From Triangularia verruculosa (Eukaryota > Ascomycota > Sordariomycetes > Sordariales > Podosporaceae), in contig MU863892.1 of the NCBI GenBank assembly GCA_033296885.1, forward strand, positions 293,404 through 357,403: a DNA stretch of 64,000 nucleotides. Reading direction: 5' to 3'. The notes below the pieces were generated by a model. That model was not told where the DNA came from, made no database searches, and worked only from the letters and a program-made list of their open reading frames with translations. Every line of letters starts with the position of its first letter. Positions within the stretch are counted from its first letter, which is position 1. Made by a program: the position numbers and the translations under genes. This document shows positions 9,868 to 20,270 of this stretch, piece by piece.

Positions 9868-12114
9868 ATGACACGACGAATTGTATGTCTTCATTCGATC
9901 TCTGCCTGGTGTGTCGTCTCTGGCCTGCATACAACGGCCACCACCGGTTTGTACCCGCCACTAACACCCCGTCTCCGTAGGTCCGGACAATAGTCCAAAC
10001 CTCCACCGCTGCAATCTTCACCTTCATCGTCATCTTCTTTCTAGATCGGCATTACCGCGTCCTACCTCATGCGATTCACACTTACCTCCCTACCCACCAC
10101 CACGGCTCCGTCGTCACGGACATCACTCTCCAAACATGCTCGTCGCTCAATCCATTCTCAAGCTGCAAGCTAGACCCCAAGAAATGGAACAGGATAGAGA
10201 AGGATCTGTATCTGAAGCAGTCCCTGGTGACAAGTGCATACCTCCACGTCCAAAGGAAGAGGGAGGAGGAATTGACAGCGGATGACAAGGTTGTAATCGA
10301 CGTAACAGTCGGGAGACTCGACCCCTCCAAGTCCTCTGAAAGTTCGAATTCCGAAGAGAAGTGGGAAGCCCGTCCGGCCGGCCTCTGGGTCAAGCGCTCC
10401 TCTAAGAAAGGCGCCTCCGACTCCAAGGCCGCCGTCACTGCTGTCGATGTTCTCTTTGGAGACGATGCCATCGAGGCGAGGGCCGGGTGGGCGTTGACAG
10501 GCTCGACGCCTTTGCTTCTCGATGGTGGAAGCAAATTCCATCCCGCGCATATCACGGTCCGCCGGGGTGCTCCAGTCGAAGTCACCAAGCCGGTGCCGCG
10601 GGTGAGGGATAATGGGCGCTTCAAAATCATGCAGTTGGCCGATATCCACTTCAGCACAGGAGTAGGAAAATGCAGGGACAGCTTACCGGGCGGCTGGGAC
10701 GAGAAGCACGGCGGCAAATGCGAAGCCGACACCAGAACAATCGACTTTGTCGAGAGGGTCATCGAGGAGGAAAAGCCCGACCTGGTCGTCCTCTCGGGCG
10801 ACCAAGTCAACGGGGAAACCGCCCCGGACACTCAATCCGCCATCTTCAAGTATGCCCAGCTCCTCATCAAGCACAAGATCCCCTACGTAACCATCTTTGG
10901 AAACCACGACGACGAAGGATCCATGTCCCGCGCCGCTCAGATGGAGCTCATCGAGCAGCTGCCCTACTCCCTCTCCAGAGCCGGACCAGAAGACATTGAC
11001 GGGGTAGGGAACTACTACATTGAAGTCCTCGCCCAGGGCAGCTCAGGGCACAGCGCAATCACGGTGTACTTGCTCGATACCCACGCGTACAGTCCGAATG
11101 AGAAGAAGTATCGCGGCTATGACTGGTTGAAGCAGAATCAGATCGATTGGTTCCAGCAGACGGCCAAGGGGCTGAAGAAGGCTCACAAGGAGTATCGGAG
11201 GCATCATATGGATGTTGCGTTTATACATATCCCGCTTCCGGAGTATGCGCATCAGAATCTGAAGGTGGCGGGGGAGTGGATGAGGGAGCTGAGCACGGCG
11301 CCGGCGTACAACTCGGGATTTTATGATGCGTTGGTGGAGGAGGGGGTGATGATGGTCAGTTGTGGGCAGTAAGTCTTCCCCCCCCCTTTTTTTTGTCTTG
11401 TGTTGGTGGGGTTGGGGTTGGGGTTGGGGTTGGGGTTAGGTGTGGCGAAAGGATGAGGGGATTGGAAGCGTGGGAGACGGTGGTGCTGGGCACTGGCACA
11501 CCAAGTGGTGCAGTGTTTCCAGGCCCGACTTCTGGTTTCCATGTCCTACGCGTTCTTGGTCTGTGGAGGTCAGAGGTTTTGCTCCTATCTTGAAAATCTC
11601 CGTTGGTCACTTGTCCTCATCGTCACATTTCGTTAGCCTCATCCACAGATGAGCAAAACGTGGACACTGAGTCACTGGAAACTTTGGGACAAGAGAGAGG
11701 CTTGAAGTTAGGCCCATCCACGATCTGGATGCCTCAAACTCTCAACCTCGATCGTGGAGGCGAATGTCAGCCTCATCCCCCACAGCGAACCATTCCACAT
11801 TTCCGCGTGAGAGAAACCTTGATAGCTGACTCCCCACCGTGTGTTTGTGCAGTGACCACGTGAACGAGTACTGTGCGCTAAAGTCGGAAGAGGAGGAGCC
11901 GAAGCTGTGGATGTGCTATGCCGGAGCGGCTGGGTTCGGGGGGTACGCCGGGTACGGCGGGTTTCACAGGAGGGTCAGGATATTTGACTTCAACACGAAC
12001 GAGGCGAGGATCACGACGTGGAAGAGGTCGGAGTGGGGGGAGGACGTGGGGAAGAAGATTGACGAGCTGATTATCGTGGACGGGGGCAAGGTTGTGGCGC
12101 CCATGCAGGGGTAG
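9868..12114 (+). CDS. dcr2: DCR2-type calcineurin-like phosphoesterase
   Basis: Three exons: 9868-9882, 9981-11368, 11853-12114; 554 aa. Intron 1 (98 nt) has GTATGT, CTAAC and TAG. Intron 2 (484 nt) has GTAAGT, CTGAC and CAG. A hydrophobic stretch at about residues 10-26 (AAIFTFIVIFFLD) predicts a membrane anchor. The phosphoesterase domain starts near residue 218. Metal-binding blocks in order are QLADIHF (about 221-227), GDQVNG (about 277), GNHDDEG (about 311), FIHIPLPEY (about 419) and CGHDHVNEYC (about 465). The last block exists only after intron 2 is removed. In yeast, DCR2 is a dosage-dependent cell-cycle regulator that also acts on Sic1 and Ire1; the length here (554 against about 578 aa) agrees. 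Retaining intron 2 would end the protein after VSCGQ and delete the last catalytic motif. Confidence 0.93.
11408..11440 (+). repeat. GGGGTT array inside DCR2 intron 2
   Basis: Five perfect GGGGTT units (11408-11437) followed by AGG, starting 39 nt after the 5' splice site of intron 2. The transcript would carry five runs of four G, enough for an RNA G-quadruplex. It resembles ciliate-type telomere repeats more than the fungal TTAGGG. Confidence 0.92.
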
Positions 12115-14479
12115 GAAAGAATGGGGAATTGGTAAATTACAAGGCATTACACACAAGGTATTTTTTGTGCAAAATGGATGGGATTTATGCCGTGACGGGT
12201 GAGGGTGTGGATTTTGGGTGTAAGAAGAAGCAGCCCGCAGCGGAAAATGGGATTTTGATATTGGAGGTTTGACAGCGAGACAGACATTAGATTCCCATGA
12301 AGACAGCATTTCTGTGATGAAAATGGAGGGTTTTCTTGCCTCGATTTCGAATTTCTGGCATTTCTTTTCCCATCTATCAAAGCTCTCTTTTCTCCGTGTT
12401 TTCCATGTCTCTCAACTCCAGAATTCGAGCTCGTGAGAATTGCCCAGCAAAAGCGCTTCTTACAGAAGATATGTTTACATTGTGAGAAGGTGCATATGCA
12501 CGGAAAAGGGGGTTTCTTGCTCGGTTTCGACTTTTTGGTATTTCTTTTCCCATCCATCAAAGCTCCGTTTCCCGTATTTTCCATGTCATTTATATCCAGA
12601 ACTCGAGCTCGTAAGAATTGCCCAGCAAACGCACTTTTTAGGAATCTGTTTACATTATGAGAAGGTGCATATGCACGGAAAAGAGGCGTACAATCTCCTC
12701 CGTTCCTGTGACATCAACGATTCGCTTGAAATGACCAAAAATACCGTCTCTTGGGGCTCAACACCAAGGTGATGATTTTCCGGTGTAAATTCCATTGTTT
12801 TCTTGACCACCTCCGCCAAAACATCTAAAACGCCTTTGTGATTCCCTTCTCTTGCCTTTGCTCTTGCCAAGGTTGTTGTTGCGCAGCAACCTGCGCGGCG
12901 TCCGTGCGTGGGGGAAGGGGGGGAAGGGGGGAAAGGGGGTACCGCCGGTCAAATCAGGGGATGGGGTGTTGTCGAGACAAGCTTTTTCTGTGCGCGAGGC
13001 TCGGGCAGGAGTGGTGTAGCTGTTTTAGGGGTCTTGGCGGTATTTGGTAGGAATCTGGGGTAACTGGAAGGGATGACCGGGAGGGACCGGGTTTTGGAGG
13101 GTGTTTTGTATGGATCGGAATTCGGGAGGATGACGGGACCGGGGCAGGACGGGCCAGGTTTTGAAGGTATTTTTTTCTGAACCGGGACAGGCCGGGGCCG
13201 GGATGGGGTGTGGGTATAGGTTGGAACCGGGGGGAGGTGGTTTGTTCCGATGTCGAGGTGGTCGAGAACTTGTGGTGGGATCGTAGGTGGAGGTGTTGGG
13301 CGGTGGGATAATGGGTGTTAGACGGTTTCGCTGGGTGTTTCTTTGCGGGAATGATGGGGTTTCGAGGTGAATGCCGTCGTGGTCGTGGGTGAGGTTTGGA
13401 TGTCAGATTAGCGGATCTTGATGGATATCGGAGTTAATTGAATACGTCGTGGGAGATGCTGTAGGAGCTCTTCTTGAATTCAGATAACTGATCAAGTAGA
13501 CAAGGGAGAAAGAGGTGGTATATACGAAATGAAGATCGGTGATGGCTTTCAGATGGAATTAAGGTGGTGAAGCTGTCGCTGGACTAGGTGAGGGTACGCA
13601 TTAAGCACAGGCCTACTTTTCTTTTCACCAGCTACTTGCATAATTCCCGGTCTTTTTGTCAACGAGACCGTTTCACGTCATTGCACAGCTGAAAATTACC
13701 CAGCTTCCCTGGCGATCTCTAAAAGCTGTTTGAAGAGCTCCATGAAAACTGGGGCAGTCGTGTCGTTGGGCGGGAAGCCCCTATCCACACGACTACGTAA
13801 CGTAGTGCGGGTCCTAAAGAAGCCTGAAAGCCACAAAGCCGGGAGCTGAAAACTGTAAATCTCTTTTGGACCTTCTATTGGGACTTTGCAGGCCGGGAAT
13901 TCTGGGCAAGGGCGAACCGTATTTCATCGTCAGCCGGTTTATACTGGGCGTCATGAGAAATGAATGATTGCCCAGCAGCATCAGCAAATTGTCAGAGAAA
14001 CAAAATGAGATGGAATTATAGAGAAAATCATGTAGAATTAGACAACCTTCATTGAAATATGATACGATGTCTTGTCGTTGAGATAATTGATACGTTGTAC
14101 GTCTTCACATTGTCTCTCATTCGACAGGCAAAATCACCTGCTTGAATTTCCAGAGAACGTTCCAAACTGTGATATCAGTTTCCTCCGGCTTTGGCTGGTT
14201 CAGGGATTTTCTTTTCCAGAGACAAGGCTCGTCTTGAAGCCTCTTGGTGGAGCTCTTGCCTTCGTTCTGCCACATCTGAGCGAGCTTGTGGGCCTTAGCA
14301 CTCACTTCCCGCCTTCCTAGCCACGATCTTGCGGTGGCTGCCGGCTACCGGCTGCCATTCGTTTTGATGGTCGGCCGACGAGAGAAAAGGTTAAGGTAGT
14401 CCGCTGGAACGGCCTTGGCCTCCGGAGAACCAAATTGCAGGCAGCATTTGTGGCTTCTGAGTAAATCAGTTCAAAGATT
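12115..14479. other. Gene-free block with a local duplication and G-rich stretch
   Basis: Holds the imperfect direct repeat at 12329-12686 and a strongly G-rich plus strand at about 12905-13340 with many GGG/GGGG runs. No frame longer than about 145 codons shows recognisable protein features, and none is extendable with good splice sites. Confidence 0.5.
12329..12686. repeat. Imperfect direct duplication, unit about 180 bp
   Basis: Copy 1 (about 12329-12510) and copy 2 (about 12511-12686) align along their length. Shared blocks include ATTTCTTTTCCCAT, TCGAGCTCGT, AGAATTGCCCAGCAAA and GAAGGTGCATATGCACGGAA. Differences are mostly transitions plus small indels. No coding potential was seen in either copy. 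Confidence 0.9.
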
Positions 14480-14587
14480 GTGGTCTCTCAGCGTTTCTGT
14501 TTCCCATTCTCTTCATCTTCTTCCCATCTTGTATTGCAAAGCTCAGCCAGTACAACCACCAGTACCAGCACACAACATCAGCAACTA

Positions 14588-14662
14588 CAACAACAACTCC
14601 AGCAACAACAACTCCAGCAACAACAACTCCAGCAACAACAACTCCAGCAACAACAACTCCAG
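14588..14662 (+). repeat. 15-bp CAG-rich tandem repeat, five copies
   Basis: Five exact copies of CAACAACAACTCCAG. In one frame this reads as repeated Leu-Gln4. It lies just upstream of the Gln-rich gene at 14740, either in its leader or in an unannotated first coding exon. Confidence 0.93.
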
Positions 14663-14739
14663 CAACAGTTTGTAGATGTCCTACCTTCGTTCGCTTGCGA
14701 GTACCCCTTCGTGTAGAGTCGCTGACTCTATTGTTCCAG

Positions 14740-16008
14740 ATGAACAACTACCGGATTTTCGGAGCGGGCTCCCAGCAGCCCCAACAGCAGCCCCAGTCCC
14801 AGCAGCAGCCATGGCTGCAACAGCAACAACAGCAACAGCAACAGCAGCAGCCGATGGCCAACGGTATGTATATTCTTTCCTCTTGTCACACCCTTACTGT
14901 CTTCTTTCTTTTTCTTTTACCTTTCATCATCGTCGTGGCCCAGTCTTGTCGGACTTGACTGTCGTCCAAGGCATATCCCATCCCGTCTATCTTTGATCTA
15001 CCTGACGTCATCCTATGTCGTGGCATATCTCGTATGGACTAACATGCCGTAGCCGCTGCTTTCTACCCGTCTCCTGCCGCCTACCACCAGCAAGGGCAGT
15101 GGAACGGCTATCCTCTGGGGCCAAACCCCATCAACCAAGTTGTCGGCGGCCAGGCCCAAGTCAACTTTCCTGGGCAGCCTTCTCTCCCGCTTGTCAACAA
15201 TGTGGGCGCCCAGCCGCCAGCCGTTCCGCTTGCGAGCGCTCGCCAGCTTGGCGGTATGTAAACCATTTTCCATGTTTTAAATCCTTTCCCATCGTCATAT
15301 TAACTTTTATCAAGAGTCAGAAGAGCAATACGAAAAGAGAGTGGAGGGGATGAGGTTGGCAAGAGTTGCCACTAACGAGGAGTGTAAGTTCACCCTCACT
15401 ATTTTCACTCAAGTCCCATTCGCTTTTTTTTCTTTTTTCTTTTTTCTAACCACATTCCTATACCAACAGGGTTCGATATTGCCGAGGACAGGAGAAAGGA
15501 GTTTGTGAAGAGGGGCGCCAACAGCCTGGGACAAAGGAAGCGCGCGGAGACAATCAAGCGGAAGAAAGCCAGCAAAGCCACTGGGAAGGAAGTCTCCACT
15601 GTGCGAGCCGAACAAGCGCAGAGGAGGCGGGCAAAGGAGCAGTGCCGAGCGCTTACAGCCGGTCCTTCCGCGCCTGCGCCCGCCCTGGCTCCCGCTCCCA
15701 TCCCTGCCCTCGTCCTCCCTCCGGCACCAGTCCCCGCCCTGGCTCCCGCTCCCGCTCGCCTCCCGGCCCTCGTCCTCGCCCTCGAGGATGACTTCGAAGT
15801 CGGGGGGCATTTCAGGCACGCTATGGAAGCCGGACAGCCCGACCTGGACATGTTCCAGCCGCTTGCTATAGACAGGCCGGAGTTCTGGGACAACCTTGTT
15901 CTTCCCCTAGGTGACCAGGGGCAACCAGCAGGTCATGGCCACGAGCCTCCCCTCGACGGCAACGAAGCCATTAAGGAGCTGCTCCTTGAGGCTATCAATG
16001 AGGAGTAA
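14740..16008 (+). CDS. Gln-rich hypothetical protein with basic helical segment
   Basis: Four exons: 14740-14863, 15053-15253, 15315-15383, 15470-16008; 310 aa; all three introns have fungal consensus sites and keep frame. I do not recognise the family. Residues 1-41 are Gln-rich, with a run of eleven Gln near 27-37. Exon 2 is Pro/Gln/Gly-rich. Exons 3 and 4 begin a charged, probably helical region (YEKRVEGMRLARV, then KRKRAE-type basic stretches, about residues 111-180). A Pro/Ala-rich linker follows, then an acidic C-terminus ending LLLEAINEE. The first ATG sits immediately after a good intron 3' end (CTGAC at 14722, TTCCAG ending at 14739), so there is an upstream exon, coding or not. A splice from 14671 to 14740 would add a Leu-Gln4 repeat segment in frame. 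Confidence 0.72.
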
Positions 16009-16668
16009 AAGATTGGTGGAATTTTGGGTTTTGGGAGTTTTGGAAAGAGGGACAACAAACAAAAAAAGAGAAGGATCTATTTGGTATAGGGCAGCGTTGG
16101 AAGGGTTTTTTTGGATTTTGATACCCCTGGAGATTGTTCGACATGAGTGAATGGGAAACGACGATACGATGGAACGAATGGGAAACGACGATACGATGGA
16201 ACGAATGGGAAACGACGATACGATGGAATGAATTGGGGAGGATATGGTGTTGGAACAAGTACTGTACATGGTTGAGCTGGGGAGGATATGGTGCTGGAAC
16301 ACAACATGGATGGAAATGACCGACTGAGACGATCGTGGCGGCCACTCTTTTTCCTCTCTAGCGAGTATATACCCGGGGAGTTTTTAATGAGGGCAGGGAT
16401 GTTACGATAGGTCAGGGTGTTTGTTTGCTTTCAAGATAGGTTGGATGAATACACAATTGCATTCGACCGCAACTGTCAGAGCACTTTGGAATACTGCTTG
16501 AAGTTTGTGATTTGTCGTGAGATCTATTACAGGCACTGTTTCACACCCTTTGTCAGAAGCGAAGTTGTCGCACCGATTCTCTTTCCTTCAAAGTCTAGTC
16601 GTACACAACATTGACAATCATTAACCCCAGTACCTCCCTCCATCCCAATCTCTCCATTATCCCCCCAA
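16009..16668. other. Convergent intergenic region
   Basis: Separates the 3' ends of the plus-strand Gln-rich gene and the minus-strand membrane protein gene. Apart from the tandem repeats at 16149-16229 nothing stands out. Confidence 0.5.
16149..16229 (+). repeat. 27-bp tandem repeat, three copies
   Basis: Three near-identical 27-bp copies beginning GAATGGGAAACGACGATACG, in the probable 3' UTR of the Gln-rich gene. Just downstream a GGGGAGGATATGGTG block occurs twice (about 16236 and 16280). Confidence 0.92.
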
Positions 16669-18081
16669 TTAATTCCTCGTGATAACAACATCAACCCTCT
16701 TCGTAATCCCCTCATGCTCCAGTATCATCTCGGTACTATTATTCCCCTTCACCACATGCCCCTCAAAACTCCCCCCATCCGTCGCATCATGCACGGTCCC
16801 CAGCTCCAGCTCCATCATCGCCTTCGACCTATTGTTACTACTCTTCCACGTCCTCACCGCGTACCTGCTCCCCACATCCTGACCATTCGCATACCCCGTC
16901 GTGATCCTCTTGGACCTCCCCCCGCCGCTGCCCCCAGTAGACTTTTCGTTGTAGTACTTGACCAACGGCGCCAGCGTCGGCACGTTGGCCACAATGATGC
17001 CGAGGTTGTTCTCGACCGCCGACCAGAGGATCAGGGGCGCCGAGTCGAGGTAGTTGGCCAGCTGCTTGACCGTCTGGATGCGGATGATTTGGATGACGGT
17101 GATGAAGAGGCCTAGACCGAACAGACCGAGGAGGACGAGTTTTTTGCGGTTCTGGATGCGGGATTTGACGAGGATGGGGAAGGGGGTTAGCATGCTGTTT
17201 TTCTTGCATTAGTCAAAAAAAAAGAACATGATATAATTGGTTGGGAAGAAGGGCTTACACGATAACATCAAACACAATCGTCAGCGAAGCCATGGATGTA
17301 TAAAACGGCACGCTCGAGAGGCACGTCCCGCTTTTAATTGTTTGGTCCCATTGGAACGCGACTGGTTGGCAGAGGTTGATCTGCACTATTAAGAAAGAGA
17401 GGTGGAAGAGGCAGCAGGAGACGATGACGCCGATGGTGAGGTACCGGTAGATGCCCTTTGGGATGAAGCGGAGGTAGGAGAACAGCAGGGCTAGTTTGAA
17501 GCCTAGGATGCTGCTGATATAGCTGTTGTTGTTGTGTGCCACAGTTAGTAAATGGTTGTTTCAAGCTTTGCGAAGAAGGGGCTGGATTAGTCCCGGAGAG
17601 GGGGGGGGGGTAGTAACTGACAAAGGAGCGCCCATGTATTGGATCTATTTTGCATCAAGTCGGTTAGTCTCACTCAAGAAGAAAAAAAATAAGATTAGTG
17701 GCACGACTTACAAGGCCAAAGTTGTAGATGTTGTCCTCTGGCAGGTCATCGATGTTGCGTAAACCGAGACCCCATTTTGTTTGGACAATGGTCACGACGG
17801 CGAAGCCAGCCGCGCAAACCCATGTGATTAGGATGATGTAGTCATCTGTAGGTGAAAAAAACAGCAAGTCAGAGATTTCTATGTCCACTCAACGCAACAA
17901 ATATAGCTTCTTCACTCCGGGCTAACCTACCAACACCAAAAGCCTTGATCATGGCAGACCGCACATACATGCGCAGGCATACCGTCACAAGTGAGATGGA
18001 CGTGAGGGCAATACACACTCCGGTGATCAGCGGCCCAATGGTGGGAGCATTCGGATCCTTGGTGTTGAAAGTCCAGCCCAT
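16669..18081 (-). CDS. Seven-helix fungal rhodopsin-like (SAT4/PTH11-type) membrane protein
   Basis: Five exons on the minus strand: 18081-17931, 17845-17712, 17644-17622, 17522-17259, 17194-16669; 365 aa. All four introns have good donors and CTAAC- or CTAAT-type branch sites. Seven hydrophobic helices lie at about residues 16-38, 51-72, 104-122, 129-150, 178-200, 208-229 and 245-268. The motif DDYIILITWV at the start of helix 2 and the order of helices match the integral membrane domain shared by SAT4 and non-CFEM PTH11-like proteins. There is no CFEM Cys domain and no signal peptide. The C-terminal tail (about residues 275-365) is hydrophilic. The 23-nt third exon supplies IQYMGAPF, a conserved-looking stretch before helix 3. 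Ligand and function are unknown. The 3' end of exon 5 is strongly G-rich on the sense strand. Confidence 0.9.
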
Positions 18082-20270
18082 GGTTGACGATATAGGACGG
18101 AAGGATCAGACGAAAGTGATCGAAAAGAAAGTTCAGATGAACTTCACTCGGAACCTACAACGTCTCGAAAGAGAGGCTGGAGGGAGAGGGATATACACTC
18201 GTTTGTACAATCCGTGCTGCTGCCACTGTCGAGGGTTGTATGTGCATACTCTCTCTCTCTTTCTTCGCATCAGCCACGAGCAATATCGAACCCCCCCATG
18301 GAGCTATACAGGTGATGCTGGGTAGCAAGGCATGGAAAGCAGGCGGCGGATGGGGGGAGGCTAATGTAGCAAGCAAGTGAAGTTCTGTCACTGTCGTAAT
18401 GGTAGGCCTGAACCCGACGGAACGAAAATATGCAGAGAGGGTTACATCATGCACTCAAAAGGAAGAGTCGGTGACTTAGCAGGGGTTTCGTTCTCTTTTA
18501 CACTGGGGGTGTTTGTCTATTCTCCAATCGGCGAGTTGGCCGAGGCTACGGTGTACACTGGTCTTCAAGGTTGCGAAGATCATAAGAGTATAGCCTCTCA
18601 GATAGCCAGAAGCCATGCGGGACGTTCGGTCCGGGGGGTGTGTAAGAAGGACAAGATTTCGAGAAACAGGGACGATGAGATCTTGGCTGCTACATTTGGT
18701 GCGCGAGACGTCGGCTGTCAAGATGCGATAGGCGACTGATCTGCCTGTGGAGGTCGAAAGCCACAGGATCATCCTCCCCCATCGGCTCGCCTCTCTGTGT
18801 GTGCTCGAGTCAGGGTTGTTCACGTTCGGATCCAAAACAGTCCCGGAATCGTAGCGATTCTCTGAAGTGCCGACGGTAATCGAGTTATCCCAGTGATCCC
18901 ATTCCTCTTCCTCCCTCTCTCTCCTCTCAGCTCCGCAAATATTTCCTTCTCGCTTTCCTTGACCGAGAACAAGACAGCTAGGGCCAGGAAAGGCCTGACG
19001 CCCAAAGGACTAGTGCCATTAGAAATCGCTCATTCCGGGCAGGTCGCTGAGGCAGGCACAGCTAGATCGTCGCCTCGGCCCTCCACTCACATGATGGCTA
19101 TGGGCTGCTGTTGATGCTGGCGGACGAGAACAGCTAGCAACTGGGTCCGATCTCTGAGACTTGGGTGGGGTTTGCTTCTAGTCGCGGCGCTTGCTCCGAG
19201 GATGATGCATGTTGAGATTTGAAGATCTGCAGAGCAGTGGACCCTCGAAAAACAGCGCGACTTGGCTCTGCATGTTCTGGCGTGGCTGCAGCGACGAGTC
19301 TGCTGGTGATGCTTCTGTGGCTCTGTGTTGATGACAGGAGCAATGTTTATACACGTTCTCTGGTTGTCGGTTGCTCTCTTCTCGCGTGTCTGGCACTAGA
19401 GGTTACCATATCAGATGTGACGTGTTGGATGGTTGGATGACGTTGGATCACACTGTTACAAGAAGAGAAAGAACCCTTGCGGCTGAGCTAGGCACGGCCC
19501 CCAACGTCCCCGCGGGATCCACGATCTGGGCGGAAAACAATCTTTGCCGACGCTAGGGAAGCACGGCCTTCTCCAAACTATTTTCTTCGTCCTTTTCAAG
19601 CAGAGGAAAACGAAACGTGCGTTACGGTCACGGTATAACTTCCCGAAGAAGCCGCAGGCGCAACATTATTGCGCAGTAACGAGATGGCAGGACGAGAGAA
19701 CTGCCGAGGTATCGAGGTATCGAGGTATCGGCCGAGCGTCGTCCCCAAGATCTGGTTGTGCCTTGTCCCGAGCGTGTCGGTTCATCTCAGTCATTGCCAT
19801 GTGGCATCGAACTTGTGAACGAATAAAATCCTCGGGCACCTTCGTGCCTTGTCAAACATTCAAGATGAGACTTTATCACCAGCCATACAAACATCGCCGC
19901 GCAAGCCAGCAGCCCTCCTGAAGCCCTACACAGTAAACATCGGAGCCAAGCCGGACACCATGAACCCCAGCAATCACCCCTGGCACCCCCGACACACACG
20001 TTCAGACGCTTCTCCGCGATTTCGAACTATAATGGAGCAGACGAGCTACTAACCGCTTTTGCAGGCTGTCCCGGTCTCTCGTCCACGATCCACGACTGCT
20101 CCATTGTCCCTGAGACATCTTTTAAAAGTCTTCGTGGCTGGCCCATTTGTTTTCGTGCATGATGTTTTCTCCCCCAGGAGATCTTCGCATCCCCCACATC
20201 AGTCATTTCTGTCTCTCTTTAATTCCCGATTGACTGTCTCCTCTGTCCATTCGTTTCGTCCAGCATCAAC
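18082..20270. other. Divergent promoter region
   Basis: Lies between the divergently transcribed membrane protein and oxidase genes. It contains a CT run near 18248-18262 and three short AGGTATCG units near 19708-19730. No supported gene. CT-rich sequence just before 20271 is typical of a fungal leader. Confidence 0.5.

Noticed and set aside
11408..11440. Interpretation of the GGGGTT array as a chromosome end or true telomere remnant
   Set aside because: Only five units, not the fungal TTAGGG sequence, and embedded inside a well-defined intron of a conserved gene.
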